Shown here: positions 17,546 through 30,000 of the stretch, one piece after another | How positions within the stretch are numbered: the first letter of the stretch is position 1 | How the letters are laid out: the number at the start of each line of letters is the position of its first letter | Translations under genes and position numbers: made by a program | Notes under the pieces: model-generated | Database searches by the model: none | Told to the model about the DNA's origin: nothing | Seen by the model: only the letters and a program-made list of their open reading frames with translations | DNA from: Argopecten irradians | Lineage: Eukaryota; Mollusca; Bivalvia; Pectinida; Pectinidae | DNA length: 64,000 nucleotides | Reading direction: 5' to 3' | Assembly (NCBI RefSeq): GCF_041381155.1 | Contig: NC_091134.1 | Location: 14,200,008-14,264,007 of the forward strand

Positions 17546-17947
17546 ATTAAATGTAAACGATATTGTTTGATAAAAAAAACATGTATACAACTTTATAAGA
17601 TAATTGTTTAAGATTATTCAACATCCATGATCAACATATCTTTTCACTATCATAGAAAGAGAGGAGTACATGGCTCAGAGTTCTATTATATAAGATGATG
17701 GATACAAATTACCTTAGTAACATATGTCTAATGTTTTTTGAAGGAATTTTATAAAACAAATTGGTAAAGGCTTAAATTACTAAAGCATTTATACATTTTT
17801 TTTTTATCTAGGTCTTATTTTGTACATTTTAAATGTGTTTATTTGTGCTAACATGAAGCTGCAATGTTACCAGTTAGTACAACCATTTGTTATTTTTTCT
17901 TTCATCAGATTGATACCAGATTGAACACTTGCAGACACAGCTTCAGG

Positions 17948-18006
17948 ATGCCAACTGTTGATCGAGATGAAGAAAATGCTATCCGCATGAAAGTTGGATA
18001 CAATGG
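17948..18006 (+). CDS. aPKC: aPKC first core coding exon (residues 1-20)
   Basis: Begins [19 protein letters not shown], comparable to the short N-termini of other aPKCs. 59 coding nt, ending in phase 2 with donor gtaaca. The exon itself starts at 17909, 17920 or 17935 depending on the acceptor used. Confidence 0.9.
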
Positions 18007-21000
18007 GTAACACTTTACTACACATTCTACTTCAGACCTTATATTTATCTGAATATAAACCTTCATATCCTAACTGTGAAATCAGAAACTAACTCTGAAT
18101 CACCCAGAGCAACATCATCAAAGCTATATTTACTATATAAGGTTAAAAAAAAATCTGTTCATTGGCAAAAAAAATAGGGTTGGTAGGTAGGGATTTTTTT
18201 TAAAGTGTCATTCACTCGAAAGTAATGGCTGGAACCAGAGTCGTATTTTTTTTTCATAGAAAGGTGGGAAAAAAATTAGGGTCGGTCGAGTAACACTTAA
18301 CAGACATTTTTTAGCCTAATGTAAAATGTGTCCAATGCATAATATTGTAATTTCAAAAATTTAGCTAATCTTATGATGTACATGTAATTGTAATTTGAAT
18401 CAAGAAAAATGTTTTGCCTCCATGCTTTATACAAGTTTAATAATCCTTATTCATGCAGTTCAGAAAGTTATGTTTATTTTACAGAGACATTCTCATCACT
18501 AGCGTCAATGTTGAGATCAGCTACCTTGACTTCTGTGCAGAAATCAAGGATATATGCAAGTTTGATGATCAGCAGCCATTTACAGTGAAATGGCTGGATG
18601 AGGAAGGTAAAGAAAAACCAGATGATAATCCACTATTCAGTCTTAATAAGTTCAGTTAAAAAAAAAGATAATTGATAATTGCAAGTACATACCCTATAAA
18701 TCTTATAATATTTATGATGAAGATGACGGAGGATAGATGCTTGCCATTGAAACATCACATACAATTTAAGGAATATCTGATAATATTCTTTGTTTTTATA
18801 TAAACATGAATCTGATCTAGAGCACTAAAATTATTTAAGACTAATGAATCTGGATCCATTTTATGGAATCTCTATGAATTGAAACCCATGAGCTCAAAAA
18901 GATAAATGTTTTATTATAATATTATGGAAAGCCTGCCGACTGAACTAGAGTTGTTTAAAATAACTACACAATGACAGACTAATTTTACTTCCATATTAGT
19001 CACTTGGGATTACAAGCAGCACTCCAAGCTTTTACACCATGACTTTATTCGCATCAATATGTTTTCTGTGTTTTACTAATCCAGGTGATCCGTGTACCAT
19101 TTCCTCCCAGTTGGAGCTAGATGAAGCCATCAGGCTGTATGAAATCAACAAGGACTCTGAGATCACCATTCATGGTCAGTTCTTCTCTTAATGTCAGTTG
19201 TACATGTTATATAATTAAGTAATGTGTTAGATGAATGGTTAAGATGACCTAAAGTAACTGGCAAACTGATTGATTAAAGTCAGGAAGAATGAGTTTCTAC
19301 TTGCCATACTTGTTTGAATATATATTACCTATGTACAAAATGAACCTCTTCAAGAATGAAAGATTTGGACCAAATAAATAGCTATGTTGTTGAACGTTGT
19401 TACCTTAGCTCTTATACTGCGAAGACTTTTTAATTTATATTTTATGGATCACAATTTAACTTCATATTCAGTTAAACCAATTTGAATCACTTGTTTTAGC
19501 GTGATTGACTGTATATGATGTAACCTTGTAATCTCAAGTCTATTGGACTAAGATAAAAAAATTGACAGTAACAAGAATCTGATCAATGTGTTTCGATTAA
19601 TCAGTATGTATATTATATATGTTCACACAGTGTTTCCCAATGTACCAGAGCGACCAGGGATGCCATGTCGCGGGGAGGATCGTAAGTTTTATACATCTAA
19701 TCAGGGACTGGCAAAGGCTTTTTAAAGCCATGTATAACTAGAAATGGTATTTTTTATATCTGTGTGCCTGTCTGTTTTCAATGTCAAATTTGGTAGATTA
19801 ATAATTAATTATAGCAAAGGAGATATTTTAGTAGCCAACAGCTTCATACTTTAAATACAAACAAATTATCTTGCTTATTTCACTGAACTTACGATCCATA
19901 CAGGAAACATGTACCGAAAAGGTGCTCGGCGATGGAGGAAGCTCTACCGAATCAACGGCCATCTTTTCCAGGCAAAGCGCTTCTCCAAAGTATGTTTGAG
20001 CGATTTTCAGTAAACACAGGGATTAGTGATATATAGCAGTTGTCATTTAAACTGCGCTGAACTCCATACTAATTTTGATAGTCAAGTTTCTTCCTCACCA
20101 CTCGAAGTTGAGCTTTGGATTTTTTTCATAATAATTAGCCTGTAAAAGTAGGTCAGATTGTTTATGTATGTGGTATTTGTTACCAAATTTCATGACCTTG
20201 ATCATAGTGGGTCTCTATTAATATTCAAACATGAATATATTTTACTACAACCATTAGTGAAACAAGCAAAATGTTGCAACATACCGGTATGTAAACTATT
20301 ATATACTGGTACTGTGATATAAGAAATTGCATTTTAAAAATGTATAAATGTACACTACATTTATAAATGTAGTACACGTACATAGTGTAAAAAGACATCT
20401 GAATTTACTTAGATTGAACAATTTTCTATTTTTCCCACAGAAAGCATTCTGTTCATTCTGCTCGGACAGGATCTGGGGTCTTGGTCGCCAAGGTTACAAG
20501 TGTATAACATGTAAACTTACTGTCCACAAACGGTGCCACAAGTTCCTCAAGGTCGTTTGTGGGGCTCCAGTCATGGTGAGAACTAAAGAGGATTTCCTAG
20601 GAATGGGTTTCAAGTTAATACAAACCTGAAAGTGTGTGTCCCTTTAAGTCCTTTACCATATTTATCCATAGACCAACTCAATTTGCCTTCTTCTTCTTAT
20701 AGAATATAACTGCCGATCACTAAATTTTTGTAAAAGTTCTGCTTTTGAAAGATCTTGAGAAAGTTCCTTTCTGAGATAAGCGCAAATTTAGTTGGATCTG
20801 TAGGAGAACAAGAGTTTTACAAAAATAGTGTATACTAATTAAAGGTCTATGAGTGATTAATCATTATACATTTGTTGATTGTTATCAGCCTCCGACAGAC
20901 ACTCGGCCAGACCAACCGCCTGCCTACAATTCAATGACGTATCCAGGCAAACATTCCAATGGGGACAACCCTACAGGTAAGCTTCGAGATTTGGTTTTTC

Positions 21001-24000
21001 ATCATTTAATTATAAAAAATAGATGATTTTACAAATATGTTATAGAGTATTATACTCTTGTGGCTATGTATAAATGTAAAGTCTATTGAAGAAGTTGACG
21101 CCAGAATACGCCACAAAGGCTAATTCTTTTACATAACCAAGAAGCAAAATATGGCATAAATGTATTGTTCTACATTTCTTATGAAACATATAACGTAAAA
21201 CATTGACAAATTCCACGACATTGTTAAGTATTTTAATTAATATCGTTGAAATAACAAATCGTTGATCAATGCGACTAAGCAGGTACAATATGGACGCTGT
21301 ACCCATACCCGAGCCAAAGTCACACACGTAAAATAAATAAACTACATAACCACTGAGAAGGGTATAAAATGATTTAAGGCAAGACAATTCACCTGATAAG
21401 GTAAAAACACTACTGTCAAACCGATTTGAGCAGTTCTAGATAAAAATTGCATTACTCGACGAGCAAGGGACAGGGTTCGGCATACAAGAAGTTCGATCAC
21501 ACTGTGTAATGGCGGACAGCGAGCGAGTTTGAACATCTACATACATGTCACAAACATGGGCTTTTCAGGCATATCACAGTAAAACCGACTGATCTAATTT
21601 CCATTAGAACTGGGTTTTTTCAATATATAATGTTCCCTTAGACTGAATTGTCCCTTTAAAGAAATTGGATACGCCACAAACATGTAAGTGAGTGACATAT
21701 CAAATTATTTAAGGAGTTTAATCAGTTTTAATATTTTATAACTATGACCGTAAGATTTTATTCATAACATAATTAATATTAATGAAACTATAGGCAAAAC
21801 TTTCAATTTCATTTCTGTACAAGACAAAGCAAATTATGACTAGTATGTGACATTTCTGAAAATTTACTTCCATGTTGTGACTTTTGTTAGATCCTTTTTC
21901 CATTAAGTTTGTGGAATTTATGCCTAAGATGTTGATAGATTGTAGACATTGATGTATTTTTAAATTGGTTGTGTTATAGACCATGGGACTTCGGTGGAGG
22001 TTGATAAAGAGGTAAGTAAATACAAACATGTCTGGTCCAGACGTTATTTTTTATTCTATTCCTCTTGGTGTCTAGTTTTCATACCACTGGGCAGGGCCTC
22101 TCAGTTCACTTTTGGTGTTAGATTCTTCCTTGCTGTACTTTGTCTCAAACAATATGAGAATTCTGAGAATCTAGTCACCCCTATATATAGATAAAAACGT
22201 TTCTGATTTGTCTTTGAATTTTCAATAACTATATTAAAAAAGACTAAACTAATAATAATTTTTTTTCAATTGTCTGCTTTAATGAAAGAAACCTGGTTTT
22301 TTTTAGCTCACCTGGCCCGAAGGGCCGGTGAGCTTATGTCATGGCGCGGCGTCCGTCGTCCGTCCGTCCGTCCGTCGTCCGTCCCGTCCGTCCGTCCGTC
22401 CGTCCGTCCGTCAACATTTCCTTTAAATCGCTACTAGTCATAGAGTTCTGCATGGATTGTAACCAAATTTGGCCACAAACATCCTTGGGGGAGGGGAAAC
22501 AGAACTTGTATAAATTTTGGCTCTGTCCCCCCCGGGGCAGGAGGGGCGGGGCCAAATAGGGGAAATAGAGGTAAATCCTATAAATCGCTACTTGTCCTAG
22601 AGTTCTGCATGGATTGTAACCAAATTTGGCCACAAACATCCTTGGGGGAAGGGGAACAGAACTTGTATAAATTTTGGCTCTGGTCCCCCGGGGGCAGGAG
22701 GGGCGGGGCCCAATAGGGGAAATAGAGGTAAATCCTTAAAATCGCTACTAGTCATAGAGTTCTACATGAATTGTAACCAAATTTGGCCACAAACATCCTT
22801 GGGGGAAGGGGAACAGAACTTGTGTAAATTTTGACTCTGGTCCCCAGGGGGCAGGAGGGGCGGGGCCCAATAGGGGAAATAGAGGTAAATCCTTTAAATC
22901 ACTACTTGTCATAGAGTTCTGAATGGAATGTAACCAAATTTGGCCACAAACATCCTTTGGGGAAGGGGAACAGAACTTGTATAAATTTTGGCTCTGATCC
23001 CCCGGGGGCAGGAGGGGCGGGGCCCAATAGGGGTAATATAGGTAAATCCTTTAAATCGCTACTTGTCATAGAGTTCTGAATGGAATGTAATCAAATTTGG
23101 CCACAGACATCCTTTGGGGAAGGGAAACAGAACTTGTATAAGTTTTGGCTCTGACCCCCCGGGGGCAGGAGGGGCGGGGCCCAATAGGGGAAATAGAGGT
23201 AAATCCTTTAAATTGCTACTAGTCATAGAGTTCTGCATGGATTGTAACCAAATTTTGCCACAAACATCCTTAGGGGAAGGGGAACAGAACTTGTATAAAT
23301 TTTGACTCTGGCCCCCCGAGGGCAGGACGGGTGGGGCCCAATAGGGGAAATAGAGGTAAATCCTATAAATCACTTCTTGTCCTAGAGTTTTGTTTGGATT
23401 GTGACCAAATTTGGCCATAAACATCCTTGGAAGAAGGGGAACAGACCTTGTATAAATTTTGGCTCTGACCCCCTGGGGGCGGGAGGGGTGGGGCCCAATA
23501 GGGGATTTAGAGGTTAATATTAAAATTACTTCAGAAAAGAAACAATGAACCTGTATTCAGAACATTACTTGGCATTACAAACCAGGTGAGCGATACAGGC
23601 CCTCTGGGCCTCTTGTTTTTTCAATTTTGTAACAAGTATTTTTTATTTTGTCATTTAATATTAAGCTGTTAATTAAATTAATTATTAAACAATTTGGTAA
23701 CAATGGTATTTGAAACAGTGTGATTAATAATGCTAATATTTGATAAAGTAATTTTGCTGCATAGTTTTTAAGCGTAATAGATATAATTAATCTGAGTAAA
23801 ATCATCTGGTCATAGGGCTGCCGCGATACGGCAGAAGCGTACCACGATATATTGCGATACACAACAACTGTATTGTGATATGTATTGCAATATTTTGACC
23901 TTAACATATGTGTTGTCTATTTTGTATATATTCCATAATAAAAACACCCATTACATTATACAAACATACAGTGCTATGTTATGTAGTTTTACATCGATTT

Positions 24001-27000
24001 GAACCATGTTGTTGAGTAACAAAAATGTTCAAATATGTTCTTGTTTTAAAAAAATATGAGTCTGTTTGTGAAAACGCTAGGCTAACTGTTACAGACGATC
24101 GTAACCTAATAATGCAATAACTAAACATGATAGTGTCTGCAAAATATTTACACTTTTGAACCTAAATGATGAACAAATTTACGTACAATTGTCCTGGCAA
24201 AATAAGCTTACGATCGTGATTAAACTTCAAAGGGCTGACCGGCTTGCAGTGTTGTTTTGACACACGTGTAGGAAATCGAAAATGGCGGCGGACGATGAAG
24301 CCTGAAAAAGCTGGCAAAATCCCTGCAGCCATGTATTCACCGGGCCTTAAATGTGTTTAGAGAATTAGATATTCCGGTATTGTTGATTGATGGAGCGAAT
24401 CAGCTTGATAATATTTCAGAAACTAGCCTAATGTAATATTGTTTATATTCAACGTCATGCAAATGTTTGAATCATTTGAACATTATACACGTTAGTTACA
24501 AACATTTGACCGACATCTGAATCGAATGAAAACGAAAGGGATACCCACATGGCTTCATATTATCGGAAAGGAAAACAAATACAACTTGCTGGTTTTGTTT
24601 TAATGACAGGACGTTTTAATTATATCAAATTAATGAAATTATGATACTAAGAAAATATATCGTAAAAAAACCGGTACAGGTAAACTGTATCGCGGTACAA
24701 TATTTTTTTGGTGGTGTATTGCAATATCCCAATATACCGGTGAACCGCGGCAGCCCTATCTGGTCATAGCCTTATTTGCTAAGTAATCTGGTTCAGACAA
24801 TGGTAATGAACAAGTCATGAATGGATGATTTTAATCACATTGAATTAAAATAAGTTTAACTTAATATTTAAACAAAAATAACAATTATGAAAAGATAACT
24901 GCTAGACAATATTTACAAATCTAACACTATAAACGATTTCTTGTTTAAGATTTCACTATCACAGGAGGAGGTGTCTGTTAGTTCACCAGAGGTACAAAAT
25001 CATCTCCCTTTATATACTGTGTTGATTGCCTCCCTTTGTTTGATAAATTGTCTCCCTTTGTTTGATCACTGTATTAAAAAGGCATGTACTATCATCACAG
25101 ATCATTTGTTGTTTAGTTTGTTTGTTATGCATAACCAGAAAGATTAAACCAAGGGATGCATTTAAAAATTACTTTGAAAACACTGCTCTTTTTTCAGTGT
25201 ATTTTGAGAGAAAAATTTCTTGAAATTTAATCTAAGACTAGATTAGTTTAGAGTATGATTTTGATTTTGTGTTGGCTGATTTAAAAAGAAGAAAAAAATG
25301 AAGGAAAAAAATAACATCAATACACCTGTATCCTATAAAACATAATTTTTTCATAAACTATTGGAACTGACAAAGGGATAAAGATATTTTTTTTTTGTGT
25401 GTGGCTAGAGTAGATGTTGTGTGTATTATAAAACCATTACTCTGAAGCCAGCAGTATACCAGGTATGGGGAATGGCAGTAGCTAATATATGTAGTATTAT
25501 TACCTTGGTCTGACTTCAGAAGTATGCATAGAAATATAAAATCTAAAGTCTCATCTGCACCATTGAGTGTAGAAAAAATTATCAAAATCTGAAAATTTGA
25601 TAAATTCAGAAACACATGTTTGATATTCAAGTGAAAAAAAATCTAGTGCAATGATATAAAAAGACCAGTTCAACTTTATGTATAAAACAAAATTTGGTAT
25701 TAAAGGATGAAATATCTGTTGAAAATATATGTTGAAATTGACTTGTGCTGAGATTTTGGAGTTACAAGAAATGTTGATACTTTTGAGAGGAGTTAACTTT
25801 ATGATTCTTTTAGGGGAACTACTTACCTATGGCAATTAGTTTTGCAAAAAGAATCTCTATTTATTTTCATTGCCTGAAGCTTTTATCCTTATTTACCTTC
25901 TCGGCGTTGGCAGTGACAATGTTGATGTTACTGTGATTTGTCACATGTTCTTTAGCCAGTCAAACTCAACCTTCATACATCAAAGTGCTTGCCTGGAATT
26001 GTTTTGCATGTCTTCAGGTTAAATATTTAGGTAATTTTCTGAAAATGTAAAATTTATTTCTGCATCAAATAATCATATTTTAGCTACTTTGCATTGGCTG
26101 TGACCTCGACAATTTTGATATTTCTATGACATATTTGCCTTGAGTTAATCAAGCACAAGCTTCATACACCCTTTTTTATCAAATACTGGGTGTTCAAAGG
26201 TCAAGATTGCTGTTACTGAAAAAAGAACCATTTTTCCATGTAATTACTTAAGTTGTAGGTATCACATTCACTAAGTGAACTTTTGTCAGTGAGCTTTGTA
26301 TTGACTGTCAAAAATCACTGGTTATTAAGTATAAGCTGTTTTGTTATTGACTAGTGTTACGTTTAAGCTTCATATAGCCAACCTATTAAATATTGGTCTT
26401 CTGTGCTAGATTATTGTTTTAAATTATGAATTTTCCATCTGGAGTAATATGTATGTACTTATGTTTGGATCAGAAAAAACGGAGTAAAGATGTCCGAAAA
26501 CATGATGTTAATGTATGTATATGTCTCACGGTGGCCAATATATCGGAACATCACAGAATTATAAACAGACATATAACTACATTAACAATGTATCTCTCTT
26601 TAATTCTCATTTAGTGTTTAAATGTATGCATGTTAACATACCAACAGTGCTAATTGATATAATATGATTTTAATGTTTATCAATTAAATTTCTTTTGGTT
26701 CCCTACTGTTATTTCATATATAAAAGATTATGTAATCGTATATGAATTGGTCTAACATCTCAAGCTCCTATATCAGTATATTCAGATATCAGAATGATAT
26801 TATTACGTTGTATTAATATTATATTTCATCGATTCATGGAAACGAGAACTTAAATATAAAATTATATGTATAAAATGTTTAGGTTACGTTCTGATATTGG
26901 GTTGCACTAGCATAACAGCCTCTGGATTTATCATTAAATTAACAAAAACTAATTATGAAAATAAATGATTTAATTGTTTTAGCTGTGAAGTGATATCATA

Positions 27001-30000
27001 GAACATAATAAAGAATTCAGTAAGAACAGAATGTTTTGGAATGGGTAAAATGATATAATTCATTAAAGGCAATCTAAGACAAGTCTATGTCCCTAATATT
27101 AATTTTGAATTCCGATTTGAAGTGTTCTTCAATGTATACACCATATTTATGATAATTAGCACCCTTGTGCCTAGACAAACCCTTCCCCTGTTCTTAGGGG
27201 TGTTCAATTGGTTCATAAAATGCTTTCCCTGGGTGCTAATTACGGTAAATATGGTAGTACTATGATGTATACCTGTTGTGTAGTAACGTTTTGCTGTTGT
27301 ATTTTTGTTGTACTAACACCTGTTGTCCTTCTCTGTACCTGGTTACCATGGATACTAACAGTCTGACCAGTCAGGGGTACGTACAGTAGACTGGAGATTT
27401 CATTTAATTGTTATTCTTACTAACATTTCTAATGTTACATCTAGTATATATGAAAACAACATTTCAATATTAATAAATCCAATAATTATTTCCAAATTTC
27501 CTAGACTGGCTACTCTATTGATTTTTTTTAATGATGATTTTTCAGATGATTTTAAGTTATCTCCCCCTAAATTAAAAGGTAGAGATGATCTACATGTTGA
27601 TGTCTAATCAACCTTTTGTAATTATACATTTATCTAGATCTCTCTATCTCATAATGGCTAAGATATCAGAATTGTAATGTGGAACAAAAATCAAAATCTT
27701 ATTCCCTAGTAAAATTATGGGGAAAATCTAATATGTAGCTTTCACTTTCTGTCCCTCATCTAATAATGAAGTAATATTTGAGTTAAAATGCAGCTTTTAA
27801 ATTTATGCCTTTTAATTCAAAGAAGAAAGTGTCCAAATGCTGGTATAAATATTCTAACCACTTTATTTTTCAAGGAAATAGGAAAGAAAACAGGTTTAGA
27901 CAAATGAAGGAACATCTTTATTCACTGAACATTTAATTGAGATAATAGGATTACATTTTAATCTGTCTTTACAAGAAATATGTAACATGATAAGGAAGCT
28001 AGATAAAAAAATTGTGATATACAAATTATTTTCTAATTATGATTTATGATACAAAATTGTTGTGTTCTGATATGAAAACATTTCAAAGTATATATGGGGA
28101 AGAAAATTGAAGCTTTAACAAATATATCCCTGATATTTTTATGCTGTTACCATGTGAACACTTTCTGTTGTCATGGTTACAGATGGGATCTGAATCTGAC
28201 GGCAGGACCGTTTCTATGGACGAGTTTAACATGCTACGTGTGATAGGACGGGGTAGTTACGCCAAGGTACTAATGGTAGAACAGAAGCGAACAAAACGTA
28301 TCTATGCCATGAAGGTGATTAAGAAGGAGCTGGTGAATGATGATGAGGTAAGGGTCACAGAGGTCACAGGGGTCATGAGATAAGGGTCACAGGGGTCAGA
28401 AAAGGTTATGGAGGTCACAGGGGTCACACAGCAATGTCATCTTTGTAATTCAGATCTCAATATTTGCGATATTTAGATGTAAAATTGGGAGCTGCTTCAG
28501 TGAATGCATTAAAGTATTTTGACTTATTTGTTTTTACTCTTTCAATATTACTCTTTTGACACTTATACAAGTAAACATTTTAAAATTAGATTTGGAGAGA
28601 AGTTTGATATATTGATAAGAAATGGTGCATCAATAAAAAAAAATATTAATGCTCCATTTGGATAATTTCTTGACAGTTGTCCTTTCATCTCAGGTAAATA
28701 ATTATGTTAAAAACTGAAATTAAATATTGAGAATGCTACTCTGAAATAGTAAATGTGTATATTAATATGAAATTGTTTGTCAATCCCCTGACCTATTCTG
28801 ATCAGCGTATCATACAAGAACTTGTATAAATTCTGAGGACATTAGTTGTTCTTTATGTATTTTTCTGTCATTCTGACCTGTTTTTTTTATCTCTTTTCTG
28901 TGATGAAATGATGTTGTTCCTGTCATTGATAACACACTATTTTACACTTATTATACGCTTTCCTTCAATTGTTTTCAAGACAAACAGAATAATCAAACTT
29001 TTCTCTATTCTTTTGCTGATATGTTAAGAATAAATTGAATGATTTTGATGGTATCAGAAATAATTCTTTACACACAAAATAGTACATGTATATTGAATAC
29101 AGTACTTACCTGTAAAGGAAAGATAAATTGCCTTAAAAGTAATAAGAAAGGAAATTGGCTTTAAGTGAACATAAATCTCTTACAAAGAACAAAAAGCAAG
29201 ACCTGTTTACACTGTTAAAATTATTGTCAAAAAATTATTGTATCGGCTTACTACAAAGAATTTGTGTGAAATTTGATACATATTTATAGTATTCTTCGGC
29301 TATGAATTAATCTTGTCGGACCTGTTGTTATTTCCCTCCTCTGTTTACAGGATATAGACTGGGTCCAGACAGAGAAACATGTCTTCGAGACAGCCACTAA
29401 TTATCCATTCCTTGTAGGACTACATTCCTGTTTCCAGACACCCAGTAGGTTAGTGACACATTTTTTCTGAACTATAAAGAGTTTATGGGTCATATGTCAG
29501 GTTTGTAAATTAATCCCATTTTTTGAAGTCACAAGAACAAACTGTATCTGTTTACCTTAAAGATGCTCCCCCGCCGACAAATGGTGTTTAATCACTATGA
29601 AAAACAGGAGCAGACGATTTAGTATTTTTCTTCAGTTACAAAAGTTACTTACTTAACACCATTACCACCATTGAAAAGTTTGAGCTTCTAATTTTACTTC
29701 AAGTTAAAAATATGAAAAATAATTAATTGCATCCTGGAAAAATTCTGTGACACTATATTCTATATGGGATGAAGTACTGATTGCGCATGCACCAAAGGCA
29801 AAATAAATTATTTTATATTATTTTTTTGTGTTAGTTAGGCATATATATACACGATTAAACACCAATTATTGTTCAAATGATTAACATCATTTATGCTCTG
29901 TCGGCAGTGGAGCATCTTTAACAGTATTGAACATGCAAGATGTTGGTAGCTTCCTTGAATAATGACCTTGACCAACTTCACCTTGGGCCTAAATCTAAAT

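Noticed and set aside
21064..21536. Overlapping minus-strand frames of 107 and 64 codons in an aPKC intron
   Set aside because: No recognisable domain; the flanks contain ccctttaaag-type MITE-like motifs, so this is more likely a repeat.
28141..28182. Alternative aPKC start (ATG at 28141, open into the kinase exon), a PKM-zeta-like kinase-only form
   Set aside because: Open in frame, but the 42 bases end in a good splice acceptor (gttacag) and match no aPKC sequence; no promoter evidence. An internal promoter cannot be excluded.
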